DNA from: Bacillota bacterium
GTDB lineage: Bacteria; Bacillota; Limnochordia; Darwinibacteriales; JAAYFS01
Reading direction: 5' to 3'
Length of the DNA: 64,000 nucleotides
Assembly (NCBI GenBank): GCA_012728115.1
Contig: JAAYFS010000015.1
Span: forward strand, 16,402-80,401
Below, one piece after another: positions 38,504 to 48,207 of this stretch. The position numbers and the translations under genes were made by a program. Position 1 is the stretch's first letter, and each line of letters starts with the position of its first letter. Below the pieces are notes generated by a model. It made no database searches, had not been told where the DNA came from, and saw only the letters and a program-made list of their open reading frames with translations.

Positions 38504-39859
38504 TTACTGATTTTGAATCCTATCTAAATATCTTTGTAATGCTGGTTCAGCCATCCTCATAACCTGATCAGCACGTGCTCGTTGATTAATGATTCGGTTG
38601 ATTTGATTCATTATATCCGAGCGAGTAGCAAACTCCAACTCATACTCTGGGGCGGGTATCCAATTGTTCATAAGGTGATTGTATGTTCGAAATACATCGC
38701 CGCCTCTACCTACCTGCTGAGCTCTCAGTGCCACAGATTCTTCCTGCTGATCAATTTGAAAAATTTCTCGGAAAATGGCGAGAACTGCCTCTGGCTCTTG
38801 CTCTAAAATTGAGATTCCTGTCAGATTCATTGACCACGATTTAATCACATGATCTTGATTAACATCACCTTTTGGCAATAGCACCATGCCCGCGTCGATA
38901 ATAATTCGGGACTGCTCTCTAAAGAGTACTTCAAACAATGGAGTAACTAGCATAGCAATACCACCTTCATTGAAAACCTCGAAGGGGGATCTTCTATAGA
39001 GTAGTTCGGAATAAGCCGAGCGTTCAATAAAGATTAAGTTTTGATATACTTGCAGAGCACCAATTGTCAGCGGATTGTTTCCAGCAAATTCGAGACGATC
39101 CCCTGTCTGTCTCAAAAGAGGAAAACCAGCTGCATCTAGTGCTACGACCATTGTATACGCATTATCTAAACCTGCGATACCGAATTGGTCTGTCTTTCCA
39201 TCACCATCGATGTCTCTAGCAGCTTGTGAAGCTAAGGTCATCATCGCATCCCATGTCCATTGACCTGATTCCTGTAGTTCATAAGGGGTGATTAGACCAA
39301 GTTTATCAAAGATTTCTTTATTCCATAGAACAACTAACGCGAACTCGTGAGGATAAACTTCACCGCCACCTGGAATTATTGGTGCAGGTACGGTTATTTG
39401 CCGCCCATTATGTAATAAAGCGTCTCTAATTGGACGATACATCTCTGGTAACTCATCTAGATATTCTGAACCAAGAATGGTATCTAGCGGATAAAAAACA
39501 TTGGCTTCTTTAAACATGGAATAAACATCGCTATCTCCAGGAAAATCAAAAATGTCGATCTTTCCACTTAAAATTGCATTAATAATGTCTTGATACATAT
39601 TTCCCGAACGTCTACTAAAATCAACTATTTCCATAAGATCGACGAACTCAAATTCGAAATTATATTTTTCTTCTAGCTCCTCGATTCGATCTAATAACGC
39701 TTGATCAAGTTCAACTCCCCCCAAGGCAACAAGGGGCAAATACCGAATCGTTCTTCCACCTAGATCATAATCTTCCGCCTGAACTACCGCCCCAAGTAAC
39801 AGAACCACAGCTAACATGGTTGAAAGAAACAGAAAAAACTCTTTTTTTCCCCGCATCAT
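38504..39859 (-). CDS. Extracellular solute-binding protein (sugar ABC type), orphan
   Basis: 451 aa with an N-terminal signal peptide (LFLSTMLAVVLLLGAVVQA) and no lipobox cysteine. The mature part matches family 1 (maltose/multiple-sugar) binding proteins: NKEIFDKLGL, QWTWDAMMTLASQAARD and an acidic DIDGDGKTDQFG loop. No permease or ATPase of an importer is next to it, and a strong terminator follows, so it must serve a transporter encoded elsewhere or act as a receptor. Being soluble rather than lipid-anchored is unusual for a Gram-positive organism. Confidence 0.82.
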   Translation of the reverse strand: MMRGKKEFFLFLSTMLAVVLLLGAVVQAEDYDLGGRTIRYLPLVALGGVELDQALLDRIEELEEKYNFEFEFVDLMEIVDFSRRSGNMYQDIINAILSGKIDIFDFPGDSDVYSMFKEANVFYPLDTILGSEYLDELPEMYRPIRDALLHNGRQITVPAPIIPGGGEVYPHEFALVVLWNKEIFDKLGLITPYELQESGQWTWDAMMTLASQAARDIDGDGKTDQFGIAGLDNAYTMVVALDAAGFPLLRQTGDRLEFAGNNPLTIGALQVYQNLIFIERSAYSELLYRRSPFEVFNEGGIAMLVTPLFEVLFREQSRIIIDAGMVLLPKGDVNQDHVIKSWSMNLTGISILEQEPEAVLAIFREIFQIDQQEESVALRAQQVGRGGDVFRTYNHLMNNWIPAPEYELEFATRSDIMNQINRIINQRARADQVMRMAEPALQRYLDRIQNQ

Positions 39860-39937
39860 TTTCCCTCCTATAAATTTCTCTCTACTTATTAAGTTGTTTT
39901 AGAGTTCTATTAAATCAAAGTTTGAGGAAAAAATTTA

Positions 39938-39967
39938 TAAAAAAAGACGCCCAGTTGGACGTCTTTT
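39938..39967 (-). terminator. Rho-independent terminator after hit gene
   Basis: Stem AAAAGACG-x-CC / GG-x-CGTCTTTT with one mismatch, then a T-run on the minus strand. It overlaps the stop codon of the hit gene. Confidence 0.85.
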
Positions 39968-40304
39968 AGCCTGGAGGCCATTGTAATTTGCGACCGCCAA
40001 GAATATGATAGTGCAAGTGGCCTACTGTTTGCCCCCCATCCGCTCCACAGTTAACAACCACTCTAAATCCATCACCAAGCTCGAGTTGGGAAGCTATCTT
40101 CTTGATAGCTTCATGAATTTCCCACACTATCTCTTTATCTTCACCTGTTATACTCGTTATATCAGTAATATGTTTTTTGGGAATAACTAAGACATGGACA
40201 GGAGCTGCTGGCGCAACATCCTTGAAAGCTAGAACCGAATCACTTTCCCAGACAATAGTTGATGGAATCTCTTTGTTAATAATCTTGCAGAAAATACAAT
40301 CCAC
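39966..40304 (-). CDS. HIT-family nucleotide-binding protein (HinT type)
   Basis: Purine nucleoside phosphoramidase-like protein, 112 aa from GTG 40302-40304 with GGAGG 8 nt upstream. It begins MDCIFCKIINKEIPS as HinT proteins do and ends with the histidine triad VGHLHYHILGG. The longer frame overlaps mtaB and has no support. It follows mtaB closely, as the last gene of prmA-rsmE-mtaB-hit. Confidence 0.93.
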   Translation of the reverse strand: MDCIFCKIINKEIPSTIVWESDSVLAFKDVAPAAPVHVLVIPKKHITDITSITGEDKEIVWEIHEAIKKIASQLELGDGFRVVVNCGADGGQTVGHLHYHILGGRKLQWPPG

Positions 40305-40323
40305 TACAAACACCTCCGAAAAG

Positions 40324-41622
40324 TTATGCCAAAAATTCACCTTCAATCCCGTCTTCATTAGCAGAAAGTACCCTTACCTTAATTAGCTTTCCAACCCAAT
40401 CCCCTTCATTTGGGAACTTGATCTTAGTTCGAATATAGTTCCCAGTCAACCCTACGCCAATCACTCCCTCATTTTCTTCGACCAGCACTTCTAATACTTC
40501 ATTCACAAAAGAGGAATGAAATTCCTTCCCAAGTCTAGTCGCCAGATCAATTAACGCCTTACTTCGCTGCTCTTTTTCATTTTTAGGGACTTGATTAGGC
40601 ATGGTCGCTGCAGGAGTTCCACTTCGTGGGGAATATTGGAAAACATGTACTCGGCTCAACTTCATTTTCTCCGCAAATGCTAAAGTCTTTGCGAATTCTT
40701 TCTCATCTTCTCCTGGAAAACCTACAATCACATCGGTAGTAATGCCGATCCCTGGAACCATCTGCCGAGCTTTTTCCACAATGTGCTCGAAATCGTCAGT
40801 CGAATATCTTCTGCGCATTAAACTAAGAATGGTATCACTTCCACTCTGTAAAGGGATGTGTAAATGAGGACAGATTTTTGGATTAGCGGCCATCATTTCC
40901 AAGAAAGAATCCTCAATCTCGTTTGGATCGATCGAGCTTATTCTCACCCGTTTGATTCCTGGAACTTCACTGATAAGCTTAACTAAGTTTTCCAAGGTGA
41001 CAGGAGGATTCAAATCCCGTCCATACAACCCAAGATGCACCCCTGTCAACACTATCTCTCGATATCCTTGATCAGAAATTTCTTTTACTTGACTCAACAC
41101 ATTATCTACTAACCGACTGCGAGATTTTCCTCTAGCATAGGGAACTTTACAATAAGAACAGAATTGATTGCACCCATCTTGTACCTTAATGGTTGCCCGA
41201 GTGCGTCCTTCAAATTGCACTACAGGTATTTCTTCAAATTCATCTAGCTCAAAGATATCTTTAACGAGCGATTTTTTTTCGTCGATATTAAGACTCTCAA
41301 CTAAATCTACAATCCCTTGGCGGTCTCGAGTTCCAAGAACAAGGTTCACACCTTCGATCTCGATCGCTTCTTCAGGAGAGGTTTGCGAATAACAGCCCAT
41401 CACTACTACTTTTGCTTGTGGATTTTGCCGATGAGCTCGCCTGATCATTTGACGTGATTTACGATCCCCGACATTGGTAACGGTACAAGTATTAATTACG
41501 TAAATGTCCGCTACTTCATCGAAGTCTACGATTGTGTATCCGCGTGATTTGAATTCGTTGATTACTGCCTCAGTATCATATTGATTTACTTTACAACCGA
41601 GGGTATGAAATGCTACTTTCAT
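40324..41622 (-). CDS. mtaB: tRNA (N6-threonylcarbamoyladenosine37-C2)-methylthiotransferase MtaB
   Basis: Radical SAM methylthiotransferase that makes ms2t6A37 in tRNAs (432 aa). N-terminal UPF0004 domain with cysteines in LGCKVNQYD, NTCTVTN and GCYSQ; radical SAM cluster GCNQFCSYCKVP; C-terminal TRAM domain. The CKVNQYDTEAV start separates MtaB from MiaB and RimO. Overlaps rsmE by 4 nt. Confidence 0.95.
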   Translation of the reverse strand: MKVAFHTLGCKVNQYDTEAVINEFKSRGYTIVDFDEVADIYVINTCTVTNVGDRKSRQMIRRAHRQNPQAKVVVMGCYSQTSPEEAIEIEGVNLVLGTRDRQGIVDLVESLNIDEKKSLVKDIFELDEFEEIPVVQFEGRTRATIKVQDGCNQFCSYCKVPYARGKSRSRLVDNVLSQVKEISDQGYREIVLTGVHLGLYGRDLNPPVTLENLVKLISEVPGIKRVRISSIDPNEIEDSFLEMMAANPKICPHLHIPLQSGSDTILSLMRRRYSTDDFEHIVEKARQMVPGIGITTDVIVGFPGEDEKEFAKTLAFAEKMKLSRVHVFQYSPRSGTPAATMPNQVPKNEKEQRSKALIDLATRLGKEFHSSFVNEVLEVLVEENEGVIGVGLTGNYIRTKIKFPNEGDWVGKLIKVRVLSANEDGIEGEFLA

Positions 41623-42368
41623 CCTAAATCACCCCATTTGTATCCGACCAGGGCTAATGCTACTAATCCTGCTGTTTCAGTCCGCAAAATCCGTGGTCCA
41701 AGAGTAATTGTTGTCGCACCAGCCTCAACCAATTGGTCGATTTCGGGTACCGAAAATCCACCTTCAGGTCCGATCGCGATCGAAATCGCTTGCGGTGGAG
41801 GCACTATTTCAAGATCCTTTAGCCCTTGTTTTTCCTCTAATTCGTAGGGAACCAGAAATAGTTCGGTCGCATCTTTTTGCTTAACGTACTCTACCATTTC
41901 GTTAATTGTAGAAGGTAAACTTACAGTTGGGATTATTTCCCGTTGATTTTGCTTAGCTGCCTCTTTGGCAATCCGTTGCCAACGTTCAACTCGTTTTTCT
42001 TCCTTTTTCACATCGAGTTTGACTACTGTGCGTTCAGAAAAAAACGGAACTATTTTAGTTACACCTAATTCCACTGCTTTTTGGATGACAAGATCCATTT
42101 TATCACCTTTGGCAAGTCCCTGGAAAAGAGTTAATGCTACAGGCGACTCGGTATTTACTTCTAATTTCTCAATAATCTCCCCGATCACTTTTGAATCATC
42201 GATTTTATTGACTTTGGCTCGATATGTTGATCCCATCCCTGCTGTAACAAAGATGATTTCACCTAATTGAATTCGAAGCACCCTAACTAAATGCCGATAA
42301 TCATCGCCAAGAATCTTCACTTTGTCGTTAATGATTTGATCGGGAGTGACAAAAAACCTATGCGCCAT
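41619..42368 (-). CDS. rsmE: 16S rRNA (uracil1498-N3)-methyltransferase
   Basis: SPOUT methyltransferase (249 aa). N-terminal PUA-like part (HRFFVTPDQI) and the knotted SAM site with IAIGPEGGFSVPEI and LGPRILRTETA. It lies between prmA (1 nt gap) and mtaB (4-nt overlap), the common order in Bacillota. Confidence 0.95.
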   Translation of the reverse strand: MAHRFFVTPDQIINDKVKILGDDYRHLVRVLRIQLGEIIFVTAGMGSTYRAKVNKIDDSKVIGEIIEKLEVNTESPVALTLFQGLAKGDKMDLVIQKAVELGVTKIVPFFSERTVVKLDVKKEEKRVERWQRIAKEAAKQNQREIIPTVSLPSTINEMVEYVKQKDATELFLVPYELEEKQGLKDLEIVPPPQAISIAIGPEGGFSVPEIDQLVEAGATTITLGPRILRTETAGLVALALVGYKWGDLG

Positions 42369-42369
42369 C

Positions 42370-43299
42370 TTAAACCTCCTTCAAGCTAAAGCAAAAAGCA
42401 ACCCATTCAGCTTCTCTATCTTCAAATTGGAGGTTAAATCCGTATTCCCCTGCTTTCTCTAAAACCTCTTTTGCCCGCTCGTCAATAATGCCTGAAGCGA
42501 TGAATAAACCATTCTCTTTTAGTTTGGTCACCACATCTGGTAAGAGGCTAAGAATCACATCCGCAATGATATTAGCAATGATAATATCCGCTTTACCAGA
42601 TAAGGAATCGAGCGAACCATGTTTAATTGTAACATCTACCTCATTAAATCGACAGTTTTCATCCGCAACTTCAACAGCTACTTTATCAGTATCTACCCCA
42701 ATTACGGTTGATGCACCAAGTTTTGCTGCGGCGATCGCTAATATTCCCGAGCCAGTTCCAATATCCCAGACTACTTTTCCTTTTAAATCAATATTTTGGA
42801 GTTGCTCAAGCACCATACAAGTAGTAGGATGACCACCTGTACCAAAAGCCATGCCAGGATCAAGTTTTACTACTACCTCATTGTCTAAGGGGTCGTAACT
42901 CTCCCAGCTAGGTTGAATAACGATGTTTCCGATATGTTCGGTATGGTAATGCTCTTTCCACGCGGTTGCCCATTTTTCCTCATCTACCGAGCTTGTCTCG
43001 ATTTTGATCACACCTGTTTCTAAACCGAAACTTTTCAGTTTCGTTAGTCTTTCGGTTAGTGCTTGTAGTTCGTCTTGGGACAAATGCTCGGAATAGAAAG
43101 CTTTGATAACTATGTAATCATCGTTTTCAACTGGGGTATCAGGAAAGTAATCTCCCCAATTATTAGCTTTCGCTTCTGCAAAAAGATTCGGATCATCGAT
43201 AACTAAACCACCAGCTCCAAGATTGGTTAAAATTTCCGCGGCTGCCTCTTGGGATTCTCGATGGATTTTCACTTTTACTTCTTGCCATTGTCTAGGCAT
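42370..43299 (-). CDS. prmA: Ribosomal protein L11 methyltransferase
   Basis: Trimethylates ribosomal protein uL11 (309 aa). N-terminal recognition domain, then a Rossmann methyltransferase with MAFGTGGHPTTCMVLEQL, VWDIGTGSGILAIAA and IIIANIIADVI, the NxxA-type catalytic motif of the family. It follows dnaJ after a terminator and starts a new transcript. Confidence 0.95.
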   Translation of the reverse strand: MPRQWQEVKVKIHRESQEAAAEILTNLGAGGLVIDDPNLFAEAKANNWGDYFPDTPVENDDYIVIKAFYSEHLSQDELQALTERLTKLKSFGLETGVIKIETSSVDEEKWATAWKEHYHTEHIGNIVIQPSWESYDPLDNEVVVKLDPGMAFGTGGHPTTCMVLEQLQNIDLKGKVVWDIGTGSGILAIAAAKLGASTVIGVDTDKVAVEVADENCRFNEVDVTIKHGSLDSLSGKADIIIANIIADVILSLLPDVVTKLKENGLFIASGIIDERAKEVLEKAGEYGFNLQFEDREAEWVAFCFSLKEV

Positions 43300-43329
43300 C
43301 TCTCATCCTCCTAGTTTGTGAATAACCGA

Positions 43330-43373
43330 AAACGCCTACCAAAAGCTCCAAGAAAAGAACCTGGTAGGCGTTT
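43330..43373 (-). terminator. Terminator after dnaJ
   Basis: Perfect 12-bp stem AAACGCCTACCA / TGGTAGGCGTTT with a 20-nt loop, followed by a short T-run on the minus strand. It closes the hrcA-grpE-dnaK-dnaJ operon, 5 nt after the dnaJ stop. Confidence 0.75.
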
Positions 43374-43378
43374 GAATA

Positions 43379-44512
43379 TTAACGCAAAGCGTCTTTTACT
43401 CGCTCAAAGAAACTTTTTGCTTCGTCAGGGTTATTCTCTCCACTTTCTTTAGCAAACTGACGCAAAATTTCTTTTTGCTTTGGAGTAAGCTTGGTTGGGA
43501 CCACTACCCTTATGTGGCAAAGTTGATCACCTTTGCCGTATCCTCGCAGATCCTGAATACCTTTACCACGCAATCTCATAATCTTCCCGTTTTGCGTTCC
43601 TTCAGGAATGCGCATTTTAACTGGCCCCTCTAAAGTCGGAACTTCAATCTCATCACCTAAAGCAGCCTGCACAAAACTTATAGGGACTTCACAGATGATG
43701 TTATTATCTTGCCGTTTGAAAAATTCATGAGGCCGTACATGAACCAGGATTTGCAAATCACCTGCTGGTCCTCCTCTGAATCCTGCTTCTCCTTTGCCAG
43801 CCACCCTGATTATCTGCCCATTATCGATGCCAGCAGGAATCTTGACATTGATCTTGCTGATCTTTCTCTCTCTACCTGAACCATGGCATTTTGTACAGGC
43901 CTTTTCGTACGTTTTCCCTTCACCGCCACAGCGCGAACAAGTCCTTGTAGAGGTGACCCTACCAAAAGGAGTTTGTTGAGCAAAACGTACCTGTCCAGTA
44001 CCATTACAATCAGGGCAGGACTTAATCGGTGTACCTGGCTCCGCTTGATTACCATGGCAGTGAGAGCAGAGGTCGGTACGAGGAATTTCGATCACCTTTT
44101 CCGCTCCGCAAGCAGCCTCCTCGAAATCAATCGTTAGATCATAACGAAGGTCTGCTCCTCTTTGGGGTCGCAAATTATCTCGTCCGCCGCCACCACCAAA
44201 GAACATATCGAAAATATCACCAAGGTCATCAAATGGTGTACCGCCAAAACCTCCGAAGCCACCAAAACCTCCAGAACCCGTTCCAGCATTGTCAAATGCA
44301 GCATGACCGAATTGATCATACTTTGCTCGCTTATCTGGATCACTTAATACTTCATAGGCTTCGTTAATTTCCTTAAATCGCTCTTCTGCCCCAGGTTCAT
44401 TATTTACGTCAGGGTGATATTCCCGAGCCAAACGTCGATATGCTTTTTTAATCTCGTCCTGGGAAGCACCGCGAGAAACACCTAGAATCTCATAATAGTC
44501 TTGTTTGGCCAA
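43379..44512 (-). CDS. dnaJ: Chaperone protein DnaJ
   Basis: Type I J-protein (377 aa): J domain with the HPD motif ([12 protein letters not shown]), Gly/Phe linker rich in GGFGG, four zinc-binding repeats ([30 protein letters not shown]) and the substrate-binding C-terminus. Recruits substrates to DnaK and stimulates its ATPase. Last gene of the CIRCE-controlled operon. Confidence 0.97.
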   Translation of the reverse strand: MAKQDYYEILGVSRGASQDEIKKAYRRLAREYHPDVNNEPGAEERFKEINEAYEVLSDPDKRAKYDQFGHAAFDNAGTGSGGFGGFGGFGGTPFDDLGDIFDMFFGGGGGRDNLRPQRGADLRYDLTIDFEEAACGAEKVIEIPRTDLCSHCHGNQAEPGTPIKSCPDCNGTGQVRFAQQTPFGRVTSTRTCSRCGGEGKTYEKACTKCHGSGRERKISKINVKIPAGIDNGQIIRVAGKGEAGFRGGPAGDLQILVHVRPHEFFKRQDNNIICEVPISFVQAALGDEIEVPTLEGPVKMRIPEGTQNGKIMRLRGKGIQDLRGYGKGDQLCHIRVVVPTKLTPKQKEILRQFAKESGENNPDEAKSFFERVKDALR

Positions 44513-44532
44513 GAATTACACCCCCTTGCAGC

Positions 44533-46392
44533 TTATTTATCGCCATCACCATTCTTTTTTGCGTCATCCGCTTCTGTGTATTCAGCATCAACAACATTAT
44601 CGTCATTTACCCCACTTGCTTGCCCTTGTTGCTCGCCTTGCTGCGCTTGGGCTTGTTGTTGGTAGATCGCTGTCGAGATTTCATGCAGGGCGGAGTCTAA
44701 AGCTTTCATTTTTTCTTTGATCTTTTCGATATCGTCACCCTCAAGGGCTTTGCTTAACTCTTCTTTTGCTTCATTTACTTTCTGCTTTTGGTCTTCAGTT
44801 ACCTTGTCACCAAGCTCATTGATGGTTTTATCTACAGCGTAAATAGCATTATCCGCTTGGTTTCGGATTTCAATAGCCTCCCTGCGTTTCTTATCTTCTT
44901 CCGCGTGCGCTTCAGCGTCCTTGACCATTTTATCAATATCTTCTTTAGAAAGTCCACTAGCAGAGGTAACTGTGATTTTTTGTTCTCTGTTTGTACCCAA
45001 ATCCTTAGCAGAAACATTTACAATACCATTTCTGTCGATATCAAAGGTAACCTCAATTTGTGGAACCCCTCTTGGAGCTGGAGGAATACCTGTTAATTGG
45101 AACCTTCCAAGGGTGACATTATCGGCAGCCATTGGTCTTTCGCCCTGCAACACATGAATATCCACAGCGGGCTGGTTATCGGCTGCAGTAGTAAAGATTT
45201 GAGTCTCTTTACAAGGAATTCTAGTGTTTCTTGGAATAAGAGTGGTCATAACTCCGCCAAGAGTCTCAATACCTAGCGACAATGGAGTTACGTCAACTAG
45301 AACTAAACCCGCACCCTTTTCGAATTCTCCAGATAACATACCAGCTTGAACAGCAGCACCAAGCGCTACGCATTCATCGGGGTTAATACCTTTATATGGT
45401 TCTTTACCTAACTCTTTTTGAATCATTTCTTGCACTGCTGGTATTCTTGTAGAACCGCCAACTAAAATAACTCGATCGATTTGGTGAGGTTCCAATCCAG
45501 CGTCTCTTAAAGCTTGCCTTGTTGGACCCATAGTAGCTTCAACAAGATCCGCAGTTAATTCATTAAATTTTGCCCTTGTAAGACTAATATCCATATGCAA
45601 TGGACCAGCTTCACCAGCGCTGATAAAAGGAAGATTGATATTAGTTGATAGTAAGCCAGACAGTTCAATCTTAGCTTTCTCAGCCGCTTCTTTTAAGCGC
45701 TGCATAGCCATTGGATCTTTAGAAAGATCAATACCATACTGCTTCTTAAACTCGGAAACTAAATAATCCATTATTCTTTGGTCAAAATCGTCGCCACCAA
45801 GTTTATTATTTCCACTGGTAGCTTTAACTCCAACGTATCCTTCATCTAATTCTAGGATGGAAACGTCAAATGTACCACCACCGAGGTCAAAGACCAATAC
45901 GGTTTGTTCGTTATCTTTGTCCAAGCCGTAAGCAATTGATGCTGCTGTTGGCTCGTTAATAATCCGTAAAACTTCTAAACCAGCGATAGTACCAGCATCC
46001 TTAGTAGCTTGCCTTTGGGCGTCGGTAAAGTATGCTGGCACAGTGATAACCGCTTGCTCTACAGTTTCACCTAAGTACTCTTCAGCTTCCTCTTTTAATT
46101 TTCTTAAAATCATCGAGCTGATTTGCTGGGGGGTATAATCTTTCCCATCAATATTAACCTTGTAATCAGTTCCCATATGACGCTTTATAGAAGTGAACGT
46201 TCTTTCGGGGTTGGTAACCGCTTGCCTTTTAGCAGCTTGCCCGACAAGACGCTCGCCGTTTTTCGTAAAAGCAACAACAGATGGAATAGTTCTTGAACCT
46301 TCCGAGCTAGGAATGATTACAGGTTCTCCACCTTCCATCACTGCTACAACTGAGTTAGTTGTTCCCAAATCGATTCCTATAACTTTTCCCAT
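44533..46392 (-). CDS. dnaK: Chaperone protein DnaK (Hsp70)
   Basis: Hsp70, 619 aa. ATPase domain with [32 protein letters not shown] and [11 protein letters not shown], then substrate-binding domain from about residue 385 and an acidic tail. Its ATG shares one base with the grpE stop. The shortened region near residue 80 is typical for Gram-positive DnaK. Confidence 0.98.
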   Translation of the reverse strand: MGKVIGIDLGTTNSVVAVMEGGEPVIIPSSEGSRTIPSVVAFTKNGERLVGQAAKRQAVTNPERTFTSIKRHMGTDYKVNIDGKDYTPQQISSMILRKLKEEAEEYLGETVEQAVITVPAYFTDAQRQATKDAGTIAGLEVLRIINEPTAASIAYGLDKDNEQTVLVFDLGGGTFDVSILELDEGYVGVKATSGNNKLGGDDFDQRIMDYLVSEFKKQYGIDLSKDPMAMQRLKEAAEKAKIELSGLLSTNINLPFISAGEAGPLHMDISLTRAKFNELTADLVEATMGPTRQALRDAGLEPHQIDRVILVGGSTRIPAVQEMIQKELGKEPYKGINPDECVALGAAVQAGMLSGEFEKGAGLVLVDVTPLSLGIETLGGVMTTLIPRNTRIPCKETQIFTTAADNQPAVDIHVLQGERPMAADNVTLGRFQLTGIPPAPRGVPQIEVTFDIDRNGIVNVSAKDLGTNREQKITVTSASGLSKEDIDKMVKDAEAHAEEDKKRREAIEIRNQADNAIYAVDKTINELGDKVTEDQKQKVNEAKEELSKALEGDDIEKIKEKMKALDSALHEISTAIYQQQAQAQQGEQQGQASGVNDDNVVDAEYTEADDAKKNGDGDK

Positions 46393-47021
46393 TATTCATC
46401 CTCCTCGTTATGTTTTGCACCGACTTCAACCATACTGGCCCGAATAACTTTCCCTTTAAATAAGTACCCTTTTAATAATTCTGAAGTAACAACCAGCTCA
46501 CCATCACTATCAGAATTCATCCTGACCGCTTCATGAAAATTCGGATCAAATTGTTCGCCTAAGGCATTTATTGGTTGTAACCCATGATCCTCAAGGGTTT
46601 TAAGTAACTGTTGAAAAATCATTTTTACCCCAGAGACAAAGGAGGAGTCTTCTGGTGCGGCATTGATAGCTCTTTCAAAATTATCAATAACAGGTAAGAG
46701 TTCTAAAACTAATGATTCATTTGCTTTAGATCTAATGTCTTCAATCTGATTTTGCATTCTCTGGCGATAGTTATCGAAATCAGCCTGTAATCGCAAAATC
46801 TTATTCACAAGATCTTCTTTTTCTTTAGCAAATTCGTTGAGCAAATCCTGTACTTCAATAACCACCGCTGAATCTACCGAGTCATCGCAGTCGCATGGTT
46901 TGTCGGTTGCTTCTTCTAATAATTCTTCTGCTTCTTTAGCTTCATTGTCTAAAGCCTCGTTCTGACCACAAACCTCACAGGTTTCATCGGTCTGTTGCAT
47001 CTTATCCTTTTTGTTTGTCAA
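46392..47021 (-). CDS. grpE: Nucleotide exchange factor GrpE with cysteine-rich N-terminus
   Basis: Exchange factor for DnaK (209 aa), TTG start after GGAGGTG. The coiled coil (residues ~75-125, [20 protein letters not shown]) and the beta-wing ([20 protein letters not shown]) are standard. The unstructured N-terminal ~50 residues carry four cysteines as CEVC (15-18) and CDC (about 43-45), which could bind a metal or form disulfides; GrpE proteins usually lack these. Confidence 0.95.
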   Translation of the reverse strand: MTNKKDKMQQTDETCEVCGQNEALDNEAKEAEELLEEATDKPCDCDDSVDSAVVIEVQDLLNEFAKEKEDLVNKILRLQADFDNYRQRMQNQIEDIRSKANESLVLELLPVIDNFERAINAAPEDSSFVSGVKMIFQQLLKTLEDHGLQPINALGEQFDPNFHEAVRMNSDSDGELVVTSELLKGYLFKGKVIRASMVEVGAKHNEEDE

Positions 47022-47058
47022 TTCTACACCTCCAGAATATCATGAAAGCTACGTCAAG

Positions 47059-47089
47059 AAGGCGTTGTCGATAGATTCAACAACACCTT
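47059..47089 (-). promoter_or_regulatory. Hairpin between hrcA and grpE
   Basis: Ten-pair stem (AAGGTGTTGT / ACAACGCCTT, one G-T pair) with an 11-nt loop and no T-run. It may be an RNA processing or stabilising element that sets different levels of hrcA and grpE-dnaK-dnaJ message. Confidence 0.35.
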
Positions 47090-47096
47090 CCGAATG

Positions 47097-48119
47097 CTAT
47101 TTCGCAAACTCCGTGAGTATTTCACTCAAGGTATCCGCTATAAACTCAACCATCGAAAACATCTTGGAATACCTCATTCGGGTTGGCCCGATCACCCCGA
47201 TCGCACCAATTACTTCTCCACCAATATGGTAGGTAGCTGTTACTAAACTACACTCCTGGATTTCAGGACGCCCAATTTCAGTGCCTATCACCGCGTGAAC
47301 CCCAGAAGATTGTGCTGAGTCTTTAATGATACTTAGTAGCACTCCTTTTTCTTCTAAAATACCTAATAGAGACTTAGCTCTATTTAAGTCCTTGAATTCA
47401 GGTTCATTGAAAATGTGGATTGCACCATGAAGATGGATAGAATCCTCCCGATTCTCCTCTAAACCGTCAGCAACGATCTCAATCAAAGCAGTGCCGATCT
47501 CGTCGAATTCCTCGATCATTTCCCGAATTAGCGAAGCGCCTAATTGACGATACGTGATCCCACTTAGCTTTTCATTGAGCAAGGCTGATATGTTGTTCAA
47601 CTGAATAGGAGTATAGGTTTTTTTAACAGTAATAATCCTATTTTTCACGATTCCTGGTGAGAGTACTAAGATAACCAAGATGCTATGACTATCAATAGGA
47701 ACAAGCTGAACATACTTCAATTCCAGATTCTCAACAGGAGGTGCTACAACTACAGATAAAGATTGGGTCATCATCGAAAGTAGTTTCGATGTTTCTTGAA
47801 TCAGTTTTTCAATCTCTTGTTTATTCGTTCGAAAACGTACCAAGAGCTCCCTAGTTTCGTTCTCTGAAATAGGATATGGCTCCATTAAGGAATCTACATA
47901 AAAGCGGTACCCTTTGTCGGATGGAATCCGTCCCGCCGATACATGAGGCTGTTGAAGATATCCAATATCCTCGAGGTCCGCCATCTCGTTTCGAATTGTA
48001 GCTGGTGATACACCCAAATCATACTTACGAGCAATTGTGCGAGAGCCAACAGGTTCAGCTGTTTGAATATAGTCGTTGATAATTGCCTGCAGAACAAGCA
48101 TTTTCCGTTCATCCAACAT
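47097..48119 (-). CDS. hrcA: Heat-inducible transcription repressor HrcA
   Basis: Represses class I heat-shock genes by binding CIRCE (340 aa). N-terminal winged helix: MLDERKMLVLQAIINDYIQT, GSRTIARKYDLGVSPATIRNEMADLE; C-terminal GAF-like dimer domain with IGTEIGRPEIQECSLVTATY. I start at ATG 48117-48119, 11 nt after AGGAGG; a GTG inside the CIRCE element is not credible. First gene of hrcA-grpE-dnaK-dnaJ. Confidence 0.95.
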   Translation of the reverse strand: MLDERKMLVLQAIINDYIQTAEPVGSRTIARKYDLGVSPATIRNEMADLEDIGYLQQPHVSAGRIPSDKGYRFYVDSLMEPYPISENETRELLVRFRTNKQEIEKLIQETSKLLSMMTQSLSVVVAPPVENLELKYVQLVPIDSHSILVILVLSPGIVKNRIITVKKTYTPIQLNNISALLNEKLSGITYRQLGASLIREMIEEFDEIGTALIEIVADGLEENREDSIHLHGAIHIFNEPEFKDLNRAKSLLGILEEKGVLLSIIKDSAQSSGVHAVIGTEIGRPEIQECSLVTATYHIGGEVIGAIGVIGPTRMRYSKMFSMVEFIADTLSEILTEFAK

Positions 48120-48136
48120 GCTGCTACTCGCCTCCT

Positions 48137-48163
48137 TTAGCACTCGCCACTTAAGAGTGCTAA
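48137..48163. promoter_or_regulatory. CIRCE operator (HrcA binding site)
   Basis: Exact consensus TTAGCACTC-N9-GAGTGCTAA. It starts within the predicted leader about 8 nt after the transcription start, and directly abuts the hrcA Shine-Dalgarno sequence (48131-48136), so it can act on both DNA and RNA level. Confidence 0.97.
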
Positions 48164-48178
48164 CACATCATCACTCAT

Positions 48179-48207
48179 AAATTACCACTTTGATTTTTAT
48201 TTGTCAA
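48179..48207 (-). promoter_or_regulatory. SigA-type promoter of the hrcA operon
   Basis: TTGACA (48202-48207) and TAATTT (48179-48184) with a 17-nt spacer on the minus strand; the -35 lies over the last codons of hemW. The CIRCE operator follows 15 nt after the -10. Confidence 0.8.
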
